Positions 26,798-35,946 of a stretch of DNA of 64,000 nucleotides are shown in pieces. Location of the stretch: assembly GCA_033852175.1 (NCBI GenBank), contig JAWSUY010000021.1, forward strand, positions 1 to 64,000. Direction: 5' to 3'. A program made the translations under genes and the position numbers. Position 1 is the stretch's first letter. The number at the start of each line of letters is the position of its first letter. Below the pieces are notes generated by a model that had not been told where the DNA came from, made no database searches, and saw nothing but the letters and a program-made list of their open reading frames with translations. The DNA is from Agarilytica sp033852175. GTDB lineage: Bacteria > Pseudomonadota > Gammaproteobacteria > Pseudomonadales > Cellvibrionaceae.

Positions 26798-28116
26798 TCA
26801 AATCAGAAGGTAAGAAAAACGGAAAAAGAAAGACTGGGAAGAAAGCCAAAGCCGCTCATGTAACCTCAACCCTCTTAGCCGCTTCTTGCGCACTGCTGGG
26901 CAACCCCACGATTGCTGATGACTGGGAGTTTGACACTGCTATCATGTACTACAGCGAAGGAGATCGTGTATCCGCATTAGAAGGGATTGTGCAAGCGAAA
27001 AAAACTTTTAAAAATTACCGTGAGTTTAGTGCCAAATTTGTCGCAGACTCACTAACAGGCGCATCTGCAAACGGTGCCGTTCCTCAAGCTGAACCACAAA
27101 CGTTCACACGCCCTTCGGGTAATGGGCAATACACCAGCAACGCGGGAGAAACACCTTTAGACGACACATTTAAAGACACTCGCTACCAACTTAACCTTCA
27201 ATGGAGCCAGCCCTTATCTGAGCGTTATATTGGCTCCACCGGCATTCAGTTTTCAACGGAATACGATTACCTCTCTGTTGCCGTAAACGGAATGTTAGGC
27301 CGCTATTTCAACAATAAAAACACCACGATTAATATGGGCGTTTCATACGCTTCGGACACCATCGACCCCGTTGGCGGCAAGCCCGCCGCCCTATCGGATT
27401 TAGTCATCGATAACGGCCAATTTTCATCTCAAGAAGCATTCAACACCGCCTTTGCTGACAGCAGAGAAAGCAGCAGCGACACGAAAACCACTTTAGACTG
27501 GGTGCTAGGGGTAAGCCAGGTGATCAATCGAAAATGGATTACTCAATTCAATATCGGGCTTTCTGAAGTGAGCGGCTATCAAACCGACCCCTACAAATTC
27601 GTGAGCATTGTCGATGATGCGGGCATAGCCGTGAGGCACTTGCATGAATCTCGACCCGATTCTCGTACAAAGCAATCCTTTTACTCACAGTCTAAATACC
27701 ATTTTAAAAATGGCATTTGGGATGCGTCTTACCGCCTATCGAATGACGACTGGGGAGTTCAAAGCCACACCCTAGAAACACGTTATCGGTTTTTACTGAG
27801 CCAGAACCGCTACATCGAGCCACATATCCGTCTTTACCAGCAAAGCGAAGCTGACTTTTACACGCCGTTTTATAACGAGCATGAAACGCTGACCGACTTT
27901 GCCAGTGCCGACTATCGTATTGGTAAACTCAACACTTATACCATTGGCATACGGTACGGGATGAAATTAAGTAAGGGGAGGGAATACGGGTTACGGCTAG
28001 AATACTATAATCAAACACCGCAAGATGCCGGAAAAACCGCACCCGGTGCTCTCAGCACTTTAGATTTGTATCCCAGTGTCGATGCACTTGTCGTACAATT
28101 TGATTATCATTTTTAA
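26788..28116 (+). CDS. DUF3570 family outer-membrane beta-barrel protein
   Basis: This 442-residue exported protein has a long basic N-region followed by a signal peptide (about 25-45, ending A-D-D). The mature start D-W-E-F-D-T-A-I-M-Y-Y-S-E-G-D-R-V is the DUF3570 signature. The rest consists of alternating amphipathic strands (Y-Q-L-N-L-Q-W-S, T-T-L-D-W-V-L-G-V-S and similar) ending V-V-Q-F-D-Y-H-F. A terminal aromatic residue is typical of outer-membrane barrels. Function is unknown; in many genomes it accompanies DUF4266, TlpA-like and ApbE genes, as here. A barrel or porin-like role for an exported redox module is inferred. Confidence 0.88.
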   Translation: MQLIKSEGKKNGKRKTGKKAKAAHVTSTLLAASCALLGNPTIADDWEFDTAIMYYSEGDRVSALEGIVQAKKTFKNYREFSAKFVADSLTGASANGAVPQAEPQTFTRPSGNGQYTSNAGETPLDDTFKDTRYQLNLQWSQPLSERYIGSTGIQFSTEYDYLSVAVNGMLGRYFNNKNTTINMGVSYASDTIDPVGGKPAALSDLVIDNGQFSSQEAFNTAFADSRESSSDTKTTLDWVLGVSQVINRKWITQFNIGLSEVSGYQTDPYKFVSIVDDAGIAVRHLHESRPDSRTKQSFYSQSKYHFKNGIWDASYRLSNDDWGVQSHTLETRYRFLLSQNRYIEPHIRLYQQSEADFYTPFYNEHETLTDFASADYRIGKLNTYTIGIRYGMKLSKGREYGLRLEYYNQTPQDAGKTAPGALSTLDLYPSVDALVVQFDYHF

Positions 28117-28134
28117 AACGGTACCGTCATCTGA

Positions 28135-29088
28135 ATGACTGATTCGAGCAAAGTAAGCGAAACGGCTAACGATATAATGAGCGACGCAGCCGTCGACAAA
28201 CTGTTTTCCTTACAATCGCACGGCGATTACTTCCAAGCTAAGTTTTCGTCTATGGCCAGCCCCTGCGAGTTTCTTATCGAAACGGAGGACGGTAAACTCG
28301 CCCGAAACCTTGCAAGACTTGGCGTGGCAGAAGTCAAACGCATCGAACATAAGTTCAGCCGCTATGCAAAAGGCAACCTGTGTGATGCGATAAATGATGC
28401 TCGCGGCAAAAAGGTTACGATTGATAATGAATGCCACCGCCTGCTGACCTTCGCCCAAACCTGCTACGAACTTTCCGATGGTTTATTTGACCTAAGTTCC
28501 GGCGTACTGCGCAAAGCGTGGCGCTTTGATGGAAGTAATCGAATCCCCCACCAATCACAAATTGATGAAGTTCTACCTTTAGTGGGGTGGGAACACGTTC
28601 ATTACGACGAAACATCGTTGCAGATGAAGAATAATATGGAAATTGATTTTGGCGGTATAGGAAAGGAATATGCCGTAAGCCGTGTTGCCAGTATTTTTAT
28701 CGCACAAGCAAAAAACACATCCACATTGATAAACCTTGGCGGCGACATTCAAATTACCACCCCAAGGGTAGAACAGAGGCTATGGACCGTCGGCCTAGAA
28801 AGTCCAAATCAAAATCAACAAAGCCAAGGCACGCTTACCTTACGATCTGGAGCCTTAGCAACCAGTGGCGATTCCAAGCGTTTTTTACTGCACAAAGGAA
28901 AACGCTACAGTCACATACTTAACCCAAAAACAGGCTGGCCTATTGTCGACGCTCCGGCCTCGATAACCGTCGCCAGCACTTTATGCGTACAAGCCGGTTG
29001 CCTAGCGACACTCGCGTTACTTAGCGGAAAAAACGCCGAATCATTCCTCGACGAGCAAAAGGTAAAATACTGGAGTATTCGACCATGA
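28135..29088 (+). CDS. apbE: FAD:protein FMN transferase
   Basis: This enzyme covalently attaches FMN from FAD to Thr/Ser of target proteins in the periplasm. The 317 residues show the ApbE sequence order: F-S-R-Y near 80, F-D-L-S-S-G near 122-127, D-F-G-G-I-G-K-E-Y near 179-187, N-L-G-G-D-I near 204-209, G-A-L-A-T-S-G near 240-246 and H-I-L-N-P-K-T-G-W-P near 262-271. An N-terminal signal peptide is not obvious in this frame, unlike typical exported ApbE, so either the start is elsewhere or the enzyme is cytoplasmic. It lies 18 bp after DUF3570 and overlaps the response regulator start by an ATGA junction. No classic FMN-binding substrate domain is encoded in the window. Confidence 0.9.
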   Translation: MTDSSKVSETANDIMSDAAVDKLFSLQSHGDYFQAKFSSMASPCEFLIETEDGKLARNLARLGVAEVKRIEHKFSRYAKGNLCDAINDARGKKVTIDNECHRLLTFAQTCYELSDGLFDLSSGVLRKAWRFDGSNRIPHQSQIDEVLPLVGWEHVHYDETSLQMKNNMEIDFGGIGKEYAVSRVASIFIAQAKNTSTLINLGGDIQITTPRVEQRLWTVGLESPNQNQQSQGTLTLRSGALATSGDSKRFLLHKGKRYSHILNPKTGWPIVDAPASITVASTLCVQAGCLATLALLSGKNAESFLDEQKVKYWSIRP

Positions 29089-29753
29089 GAATACTCTTAA
29101 TAGAAGACGATGAGTTATTAGGTGAAGGTATTAAATCGGCACTATCCCATTTTTCTTATACCGTTGACTGGCTGAGAAAAGGAAAACATGCACTGCCCGC
29201 TCTCTCGCAAAATGATTTTTCTTTAGTCATTCTGGACCTAGGATTACCGGATATTGACGGGATAACAGTACTCAAAAATATTCGCAGTCAAAGCATTGAT
29301 GCTCCCGTTCTTATCTTGACTGCACGAGACCAAATTGACGATAAGATATTAGGTTTAGACTCCGGCGCAGACGATTACATGGTCAAACCCTTTGACGTGC
29401 GTGAACTCGCCGCCAGAATTAAAAGCCTAACGCGACGCAGCCAAGGCCGGTGCGAAAATGAAATTCACGTCGGCAATGCTTGTCTAAATATCGATAGGAG
29501 AACCCTTGCATATAATGATTCCACAATTGAATTCACCCGGCGAGAATTTCCTCTCATCAATGAGTTTTTTGAGAAGCCGGGAAAAGTTTTCTCTCGTGAA
29601 TACTTAGAAGCACTCCCCTATGGTTGGAATGAAGAAATCGAAAGTAATGCATTAGAAGTACACATTCATAATCTACGCAAAAAAATAGGCTCCCCCGCGA
29701 TTAAAACCGTAAGAGGCGTAGGCTACGTATTGATAAAGGAATTCTTTCAATGA
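29085..29753 (+). CDS. OmpR-family response regulator, QseB/PmrA-like
   Basis: The 222-residue transcription factor has an N-terminal receiver (E-D-D near 7-9, acceptor Asp in V-I-L-D-L-G-L-P-D, K in M-V-K-P-F-D). The C-terminal winged helix ends with V-R-G-V-G-Y-V-L. It overlaps apbE upstream and the kinase downstream, so it is cotranslated with its sensor. The tandem CTTAAG/GTTAAG site before the operon is a plausible self-regulatory target. The trigger is unknown; QseB/PmrA relatives respond to metals or envelope signals. Confidence 0.92.
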   Translation: MRILLIEDDELLGEGIKSALSHFSYTVDWLRKGKHALPALSQNDFSLVILDLGLPDIDGITVLKNIRSQSIDAPVLILTARDQIDDKILGLDSGADDYMVKPFDVRELAARIKSLTRRSQGRCENEIHVGNACLNIDRRTLAYNDSTIEFTRREFPLINEFFEKPGKVFSREYLEALPYGWNEEIESNALEVHIHNLRKKIGSPAIKTVRGVGYVLIKEFFQ

Positions 29754-31135
29754 ACTCGATACGACGACGAACCATTGCCTTTCTCGTGTTGGCCCTATTG
29801 TGCGTGAATGCCGTATTCGGCATGTACATTTATGACCATACCCATGAAGAAATGGAAGAGGTTTTCAACGCCCAACAGGCGCAGCTCGCACGCACCATCG
29901 ATAGTCTTATCACCAACACTCCGATAATTGAATCTGACCATTCCATTGTGAGTAAAGTCCCCTTTGTCGATGAATCCGCCTACAGTGCAACCATTGGCCA
30001 TCATTACGAACGTAAAATCGCCTACCAGGTGTGGGATCTCAGCGGCAATTTATTATTGATGTCAGAGAATGCTCCTCTTCACCCACTAGCAGCAACAGCC
30101 CCAGGTTTCAGCCAAATTAATTACAATGAAACCAGCTGGCATATTTTCGCTTTATACTCCGTAAAAACGGAAATGTGGATCTACACCGCCCAACGCGAAG
30201 AAGCCAGAGATGAGCTTATCGAGTTAATCACAAAAGATTACCTTATCGCCATTTCTACCGTGAACATACTCATCCTCGCTATTGTGATTTTTGGTGTAAT
30301 CTTTGGAACCCGCCCCATCACCCACCTGAGCAGGGAACTCACGGAGCGCAGCGGCAGTAATCTATCCCCCCTTACGCTCGATACAGGCCAAGAACTTGAA
30401 CCCATAAAAAATGCCATCAACCAACTTCTCGAACGCGTGGAGCACACGCTAACGCAAGAAAAAAACTTTAATGCCGACCTCGCTCACGAGCTACGCACGC
30501 CTTTAGCAGCCATTAAAATCCACACTCAGAATATAGAATTAAAAGAACAGCTCTCGGATGAAACATCTCAGTCGCTAGGGAAGGTCGTAAAAGGCGTTGA
30601 ACAAATGTCTCATACGATTGAGCAACTATTATTGCTTAATAAGCTAGAATCAAAAAAAAACAACATGACAAAAGAGGAGGTTGGACTTCACGATCTAGCA
30701 AAAGAAACCATTTCCCTATTACCTTCAAACATACTCGCTCAATATGACTTTGAACTAAAAGGCAGCAACCCATTTATTCAAGGCAACAATGCCCTGCTCG
30801 GAACAATGCTCAGAAACCTACTCGAAAACGCCTACAAATATAGCCCACCGGATAGCCACATATTGGTATCAACCGGTGACAGTGAAGGCTCAGCGTTTAT
30901 GATTGTGACCGATAATGGCCCTGGCATGACCGACAAGCAAAAAGAAAATGCGATAGAGCGGCATTACCGCGTATCGGATACGCAATCGTATGGAAGCGGT
31001 CTAGGCCTATCTATTGTGCAAAAGATTGTCGCGCTGCACCGGGCAGAATTATCATTTCAAGATGGCGATAAAAACTCGGACAGCAATGATGAAGGAGCTT
31101 CCGGCTTGAAAGCTCATGTTAACTTTACGATATAA
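29750..31135 (+). CDS. Inner-membrane sensor histidine kinase, QseC-like
   Basis: This 461-residue kinase has two membrane helices (about 8-26 and 163-185) flanking a periplasmic sensor of about 135 residues. A HAMP-like linker follows, then HisKA with D-L-A-H-E-L-R-T-P-L, and the ATPase domain with N-L-L-E-N-A-Y-K-Y, D-N-G-P-G-M and G-S-G-L-G-L-S-I-V. All catalytic boxes are intact. It overlaps the regulator by 4 bp (ATGA), which makes it that protein's cognate sensor. It closes the operon, with the convergent CYTH gene just 20 bp away. Confidence 0.92.
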   Translation: MNSIRRRTIAFLVLALLCVNAVFGMYIYDHTHEEMEEVFNAQQAQLARTIDSLITNTPIIESDHSIVSKVPFVDESAYSATIGHHYERKIAYQVWDLSGNLLLMSENAPLHPLAATAPGFSQINYNETSWHIFALYSVKTEMWIYTAQREEARDELIELITKDYLIAISTVNILILAIVIFGVIFGTRPITHLSRELTERSGSNLSPLTLDTGQELEPIKNAINQLLERVEHTLTQEKNFNADLAHELRTPLAAIKIHTQNIELKEQLSDETSQSLGKVVKGVEQMSHTIEQLLLLNKLESKKNNMTKEEVGLHDLAKETISLLPSNILAQYDFELKGSNPFIQGNNALLGTMLRNLLENAYKYSPPDSHILVSTGDSEGSAFMIVTDNGPGMTDKQKENAIERHYRVSDTQSYGSGLGLSIVQKIVALHRAELSFQDGDKNSDSNDEGASGLKAHVNFTI

Positions 31136-31154
31136 AAATGTCGGTAAAAAGTCT

Positions 31155-31619
31155 CTACCAATTTTTGAAGGGGCAATCCAAAAGACTAGAATTATAGTAT
31201 TTCGGATCACCACTCACTTCAGACTCTACCCACATGGGAATTTCAAATTCTTCATTTTCACTAGCAAGCTCAATCTCCGCGACAACCAAACCATCGTTAT
31301 CGCCATGAAAGATATCAACCTCCCAAGTATGACCAGCATGTACAACTAGATACCGCGTTTTCTCAACAACTGGTCCATTACACAGCTCTACGATGATTTG
31401 CTCTGCATCATCGACAGGAATCGCGTACTCAAACTCCGTTCGTGTTACCCCTTTATTGGCGCCCTTGAGTGTTAGGTAAGCACAATCTCCCGCGACTCGC
31501 GCGCGAACAACGGTTTTGTCAGACGTCGCAATATAGCCTTGTTTAATGGCGGTTCCATTTTCCAGCGCCCCGATTTTCGTCAAATCAATAAGGAACTTCC
31601 GTTCGATTTCTTTCGCCAT
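31155..31619 (-). CDS. CYTH domain (triphosphate tunnel) protein
   Basis: The start at ATG 31,619 gives M-A-K-E-I-E-R-K-F-L, where E-I-E-R-K-F-L is the CYTH signature. The longer upstream frame would overlap the tyrosinase gene and is not supported. The 154-residue protein shows the alternating charged strands of the tunnel fold (T-V-V-R-A-R-V, Y-L-T-L-K-G, F-E-Y-A-I-P, E-K-T-R-Y, V-V-A-E-I-E-L). Members hydrolyse inorganic triphosphate or thiamine triphosphate, or cyclise ATP. This short stand-alone form most resembles the triphosphatase type, but the substrate is not determined. Confidence 0.9.
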   Translation of the reverse strand: MAKEIERKFLIDLTKIGALENGTAIKQGYIATSDKTVVRARVAGDCAYLTLKGANKGVTRTEFEYAIPVDDAEQIIVELCNGPVVEKTRYLVVHAGHTWEVDIFHGDNDGLVVAEIELASENEEFEIPMWVESEVSGDPKYYNSSLLDCPFKNW

Positions 31620-31638
31620 GCAACCTTCTGTATACGAT

Positions 31639-33114
31639 TTATGATTGGACGCGAATAGTATACGGCCCCGCTCCCGTTGGCGAGTAATGCCGAATGCGAA
31701 CAAAGTACTGGCCTACAGACAACTGCCTGCGAATGAGTGAATTTAAGCGCATACCACTGTCATCGTCTTGAGCAATAACCGTTGTTTGGCTGTTCGGCCC
31801 GTATAACGTCAAGAAGGTATCTGTCTGACCCGAGGTTTCAACACTGTAAATATCCGTAATTGTCACGTCGAAGCGATACACGTCACTTTCGCGATCAGCC
31901 GTAATAGAACCGTTAACAACGCCACCATTTACCGGAAGTCGCGGAACGGATGCAGCCTCATTCGACTCTAGCGCGATACCAAAGGCTCCAGTGGTACTAG
32001 GATCGTACAAGCGAACTTCCGCAATATATTGTCCGCTGGAAAGCGTTTGAGAAATAAGCGCATTAAAGCCTTCACCACTGTCATCATCAGAGTCCACTTC
32101 AGCATTCGGATTATTCGGCCCAAATAAGGTCATTAATGTATCCGAATCCCCCGAAGTTTGAATGGTGTAGGGGCCAAACACAGGCACGTCAAATTCAAAG
32201 CGCTGCGCTTCACCAGGGGATGAAACCGTACTGGTAATGGCATTGCCAACAGTGAGTTGCGTACTGCGAGGTACGATAGTTGAGCCTTCGCGTAACTGGT
32301 CGTATTCAATACCCAAAGCCTCACTGTCCCACATATCGATCGGTCGATTACCCGGCGAAGCTTGCGGAGTACTGTCCATTGGATCTCGTAGATTCTGTCC
32401 AAAGGGACCATTGGCAATAGGTTGATACCCCTGGCTCGAAAAGCGTAACTGCCACTCGTACCACACCTTATCGACCATTGCGTGATGCATAAAGAAAACG
32501 GGATCGTTTGGTGAGGTCATTGGCAGCATAGAACCACCCACCCAACCATGACCTCGGTTATGTAAGTTCGGCCCCAGAAAACCTTCAACCTGATTTCTAA
32601 AACCCGCTGAAGCCGAATTCCATGGGCTTTCATCATATGGGCTTTGATTGATCACATCATCTATCTCAACTTCAGTTGGTAAGGTACGTGCCCAAGTCTC
32701 CTCACCAAAACGACGAACCAACGAACCCGCAGGGTTGCCATTCATATTGACCAAGGTCCACTGCCCTTGACGAAATGGCCCGGTAAGAACAAAACCGCTT
32801 TGCAGATCGCCATTTCCGCCGAGTAAATCGTCGTCCCACATCGATGCATTCGAATCGCCTTCAGGCCAATTCCAGTAAGGCACCCCTAAATCGGGATTAC
32901 CCGAAACGCGCTGAAGCTCGCGCTCAAAATCCAGAACGAAACGGCGGTGCCAAGGTAAAAATGCAGGGCATCGATGAATCGCGCTCATGTTAGCGCGGGC
33001 ATGCCTCAGTACAAACTGATCGTAAACACCTTCGCGTTTTAGTGTTAACACGGCACTTATAAATTCTGAACGTTGGGCTGACGTTAAGGTATTCGCATCT
33101 CGTCTAATGGACAT
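31639..33114 (-). CDS. Tyrosinase with two C-terminal PPC domains
   Basis: This is a type-3 copper oxidase predicted to oxidise mono- or diphenols to quinones. From the ATG at 33,114, the CuA ligands are H38, H47 and H56 (in V-L-R-H-A-R, A-I-H-R-C-P and L-P-W-H-R-R). The CuB region has N-L-H-N-R-G-H-G-W-V-G-G and F-F-M-H-H-A-M-V-D-K-V-W. Two pre-peptidase C-terminal beta domains follow, each with D-T-(F/L)-x-T-L-(F/Y)-G-P-N and a D-D-D-S-G motif. There is no signal peptide, although PPC domains usually belong to secreted proteins. The start is chosen because GAGGGTG lies just upstream; a longer frame to 33,165 overlaps the upstream small gene. It may contribute to melanin formation. Confidence 0.92.
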   Translation of the reverse strand: MSIRRDANTLTSAQRSEFISAVLTLKREGVYDQFVLRHARANMSAIHRCPAFLPWHRRFVLDFERELQRVSGNPDLGVPYWNWPEGDSNASMWDDDLLGGNGDLQSGFVLTGPFRQGQWTLVNMNGNPAGSLVRRFGEETWARTLPTEVEIDDVINQSPYDESPWNSASAGFRNQVEGFLGPNLHNRGHGWVGGSMLPMTSPNDPVFFMHHAMVDKVWYEWQLRFSSQGYQPIANGPFGQNLRDPMDSTPQASPGNRPIDMWDSEALGIEYDQLREGSTIVPRSTQLTVGNAITSTVSSPGEAQRFEFDVPVFGPYTIQTSGDSDTLMTLFGPNNPNAEVDSDDDSGEGFNALISQTLSSGQYIAEVRLYDPSTTGAFGIALESNEAASVPRLPVNGGVVNGSITADRESDVYRFDVTITDIYSVETSGQTDTFLTLYGPNSQTTVIAQDDDSGMRLNSLIRRQLSVGQYFVRIRHYSPTGAGPYTIRVQS

Positions 33115-33127
33115 TATTTCACCCTCG

Positions 33128-33343
33128 TTATTGTTCGGATTCATTTGGAAAATCAGCAGACTCACGAGATATTGCTTTCGACAATAAAAGGAGTGATTGA
33201 TATTCAGAATAGGGAAGATAACAAGAGTGCCAGGTGTCGTTCACTTCATTATATTCAACGGGTATATGCTTACCATTAAGTGTAACAGCCTGATCTTTAA
33301 TGACGATGATTATGTTTTTGTAGACTTCCTCATGATTAAGCAT
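33128..33343 (-). CDS. Small protein upstream of tyrosinase, candidate accessory factor
   Basis: This 71-residue protein begins at ATG 33,343, preceded by a perfect AGAGGAGG ribosome site 8 nt upstream. It ends 13 bp before the tyrosinase start, so the two are almost certainly cotranslated. The sequence (M-L-N-H-E-E-V-Y-K-N..., then N-G-K-H-I-P-V-E-Y and D-T-W-H-S-C-Y) has three His and one Cys but matches no family I recognise, and it has no signal peptide. Streptomyces tyrosinases need the caddie protein MelC1 for copper loading. A comparable role here is inferred from position only. Confidence 0.7.
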   Translation of the reverse strand: MLNHEEVYKNIIIVIKDQAVTLNGKHIPVEYNEVNDTWHSCYLPYSEYQSLLLLSKAISRESADFPNESEQ

Positions 33344-33946
33344 GGCGCATGCCTCCTCTGTGACACGTGGAAAAGGGAAAACCTTCTGCAATCCTACATA
33401 GGTTTAAGGCTAAGACAAGAAGATTTAAATACAATTATTCACATACGATGATAATTAAATAAAGCAGCATAGAAATTAACACGCCAATTAAACACCGAAA
33501 AACGCCCCCTTAATTTCTCAACAAATAAAATTCAGCGCCATACCTGAACGCCAAGGTAAGCAGCAATACTTTTTAACACCGGCAAATAAGGAAGGCAAAC
33601 AAAATCGACAAGCAAAAACTTAAAGCGAAGGCAGAAATATCAGCAAATCCAGCGCGCCACCCAATTATGAGTCACAGCGTTCAACGCGCCATACGAATAA
33701 ACAGCTGTGGTGATCGGCGATCATTGGTACCGACAACGGGGGGGGGGGGAGTTAGCTATCAATTTATATTTGGATTAAAAGACATTAGACAGCTAAAACA
33801 GATACTAGGGAACATGACTAAAAACGGTGACATTACTGATAGTGAACGCTATCGAAACATTTACACTATTAAAGAAAAATAACATACGCTATTAAACAGA
33901 AAAATCCACCGTTAAAAATCTAACGAAAGCAGTCATGGCGATAAAA
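33344..33946. other. Intergenic region with degenerate coding traces
   Basis: This 600-bp gap holds a 12-G homopolymer at 33,738-33,749 within a short plus-strand frame (33,667-33,882). After the G run the frame reads V-S-Y-Q-F-I-F-G-L-K-D-I-R-Q-L-K-Q-I-L, which has the look of an ACT-type beta-alpha unit, but the match is too weak to call. No ribosome site precedes it. The promoter of the small-protein/tyrosinase unit must lie near 33,360-33,450. Confidence 0.35.
33738..33749. repeat. Poly-G tract, 12 bases
   Basis: Twelve consecutive G residues are visible on the plus strand. Tracts of this length are prone to slippage and can cause phase variation when inside a gene. The surrounding short frame is not convincingly coding, so function is uncertain. 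Confidence 0.8.
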
Positions 33947-34507
33947 TCAGTGACAAGTTTTTCGATTCACTCCCATAACGCGATTGTACTCATTTCTCTC
34001 ATCGTCAGCATTATAATCGACCTGCAATGCTCTTACAGAACAACGTCCAGAAACAAGGCCAAAATATATCTCATAATGCCCCCCCTCTTCCGGAATAAAA
34101 GATAATGTCGAGCGACAACTTTTAAATCCTGTAGCTGTTTTTTTCAAAAAATGACTGGCATATATACCGTCTTCGTTAGAAAGCGCATCATCTCGCCGGC
34201 GAACATTCTCATATGCCACCTGAATCGTTGCGACTTCGCCAGCACGTAAAACCGTTCGTTTTTCAACCTTATCGTCAGGAGCACGCTGCTCAATAAAATC
34301 TGAATTCAAAAACATTTTCTCGCAGCCGAAACTCACATTAACTTTCGGAACTTCTTTCGACAAGCTTGAGAGAGAAAATGTGGAAACGCGCCCATCGGAA
34401 GGTGGAACATAACGGTTAGTCGTACACCCAGCGATAGACGTTAGCATCAATAAAAGTGTTATCGCCAATATCCTACGCTTTAATAGAGCGATCATAAATG
34501 TGTGCAT
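33947..34507 (-). CDS. Putative lipoprotein of unknown function
   Basis: A 186-residue protein with a basic N-terminus, a hydrophobic signal and the lipobox T-S-I-A-G-C (Cys at 28). It is therefore probably anchored in the envelope. The mature part has three further Cys (F-G-C-E-K, K-S-C-R-S, G-R-C-S-V) and the C-terminal K-T-C, which could form two disulfides. The S-T-L-S-F-I-P-E-E-G-G-H-Y-E-I-Y-F segment suggests a beta-sandwich. No family was recognised. The start could be the first ATG or the second at 34,495; neither has a clear ribosome site. It stands alone between two gene-poor stretches. Confidence 0.7.
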   Translation of the reverse strand: MHTFMIALLKRRILAITLLLMLTSIAGCTTNRYVPPSDGRVSTFSLSSLSKEVPKVNVSFGCEKMFLNSDFIEQRAPDDKVEKRTVLRAGEVATIQVAYENVRRRDDALSNEDGIYASHFLKKTATGFKSCRSTLSFIPEEGGHYEIYFGLVSGRCSVRALQVDYNADDERNEYNRVMGVNRKTCH

Positions 34508-35116
34508 AGTGCTTGTACTGCATGCAATCTTCGAAGGCTTGAAACTATTCCATTAATTTTCGAAGAGAGAAACCCGTAATAACATCCTTACCAAAAACCG
34601 ATAGGTATTAGGCCAACGAAAGAAACTCGAAACCGCCTTCAGCAAGGTTAAAAGTTAATGTCCTATAACACATAAACACTTACCCCAGAAAAACCCTCAA
34701 GCTGAGCGTCATAAATGTTAATTTACCCCTCGTTTCACCTTCTTCTCAAATTTACCAACCGCCAGTAAACAGCAGATGACGATTTTTAAGATGAATAAAT
34801 TTCAAGCACGTATTTTTCGAAAGTTGGGGATAATCAGTATATTACCGCCAATATGGCTTACCACGATCATGACAGCTATGAACATTGGCACTTATCTTCT
34901 AGCTTCTAGCTTCTATTTTACAAAAAAGATTTCGGTAAATGCGAGACACAGCAAAGAAAAAACTACAGAGTAAGCGTAAAACACTTTTCAAACAGAAACT
35001 TCGCTATAGAGACAAGGTACCACTCCAACACCAAGAGTTCCGATTTTCAGAGCAATTCCGTAAATTTTTCAACACAGTTTTAACCTTTTATATTGAGAGA
35101 GAAGATAATCAATATT
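34508..35116. other. Gene-poor stretch
   Basis: A 609-bp AT-rich stretch. Short frames at 34,776-34,973 and 34,939-35,217 have no ribosome site and no recognisable sequence, and the second runs antisense into the nitroreductase gene. A minor tandem repeat (CTTCTAG, nearly three units) lies at 34,896-34,915. Confidence 0.4.
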
Positions 35117-35725
35117 TCAAGAGCCAAAACCGTTTTCAAACAACACATCCTCCAATTTTAGCTGTCCACTCCGAGGTCGAGAAGTTTCGCGCTCCTTTCC
35201 GATCGCCAACAACATAACAACAATATGATCCTCTGGTAGTTGTATTAAATGTGCGACCGCCTCGGGGTCAAATCCGATCATCGGACAACAACCATAACCC
35301 AACTCTCCAGCACTCAACATGATATTTTGAGCCGCAAAGGCACAAGAACGTATGACTTCATCATGCTGTAAGTCTTGCTTCTCTCGGTAGAAATCACCTG
35401 ACATAGCAACCATTTGTAGGGCAATAGAGGTATCCACATTACACCAATACCGAGACGGCTCTTTCTCCCACGCTTTGGTATCACCGGTAATGACCAACAA
35501 CTCACTTGCTTCTGTCACTTTTGGCTGATCAAACGAGACCTTACGCAATCGCTCTCGCAACTTACTGTCCGTAATACGTACAAAACGCCAGTGCTGGATA
35601 TTAAACGAAGTTGGAGCATGCATCGCCCTTCTGATCAATTCGAGGAAATCAGACTCGGCCATACAGGCCTCATTATCAAACTGCTTTATCGATCGACGGT
35701 CATATATAGCGTTATCGAGTTTCAT
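35117..35725 (-). CDS. Nitroreductase family flavoprotein
   Basis: This 202-residue FMN-dependent oxidoreductase fits the NfsB/nitroreductase family. It has the N-terminal Y-D-R-R-S-I-K-Q-F-D (FMN phosphate contact), then A-P-T-S-F-N-I-Q-H-W-R-F. The C-terminal half has G-Y-G-C-C-P-M-I-G-F-D and ends with a G-K-E-R-E-T-S-R-P-R region typical of the dimer arm. Likely substrates are quinones or nitroaromatics with NAD(P)H; physiological function is not evident. It has no operon partner. The racemase remnant lies 220 bp upstream on the same strand. Confidence 0.9.
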   Translation of the reverse strand: MKLDNAIYDRRSIKQFDNEACMAESDFLELIRRAMHAPTSFNIQHWRFVRITDSKLRERLRKVSFDQPKVTEASELLVITGDTKAWEKEPSRYWCNVDTSIALQMVAMSGDFYREKQDLQHDEVIRSCAFAAQNIMLSAGELGYGCCPMIGFDPEAVAHLIQLPEDHIVVMLLAIGKERETSRPRSGQLKLEDVLFENGFGS

Positions 35726-35946
35726 TTGGCTTCATCCTCACATTCGCATGAAAAAAAACCATTTTAGTAAAAGGGCATGAATAACAAAATGGAAGGATTG
35801 AAACTTGAATCGTGAACATTATTCGTTAATGGTATAAAAATAGAGGGGGTACCGACTCAATACTCTAACGCCAGGCAAAAATTTGCTTCGCGACACCAGT
35901 ATTACGTATTCTTAACGACAAAGCACAACTACTACCTAAATCGATA

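Noticed and set aside
34776..35217. Two short plus-strand frames
   Set aside because: AT-rich, no start signals, and the second overlaps the nitroreductase gene antisense.
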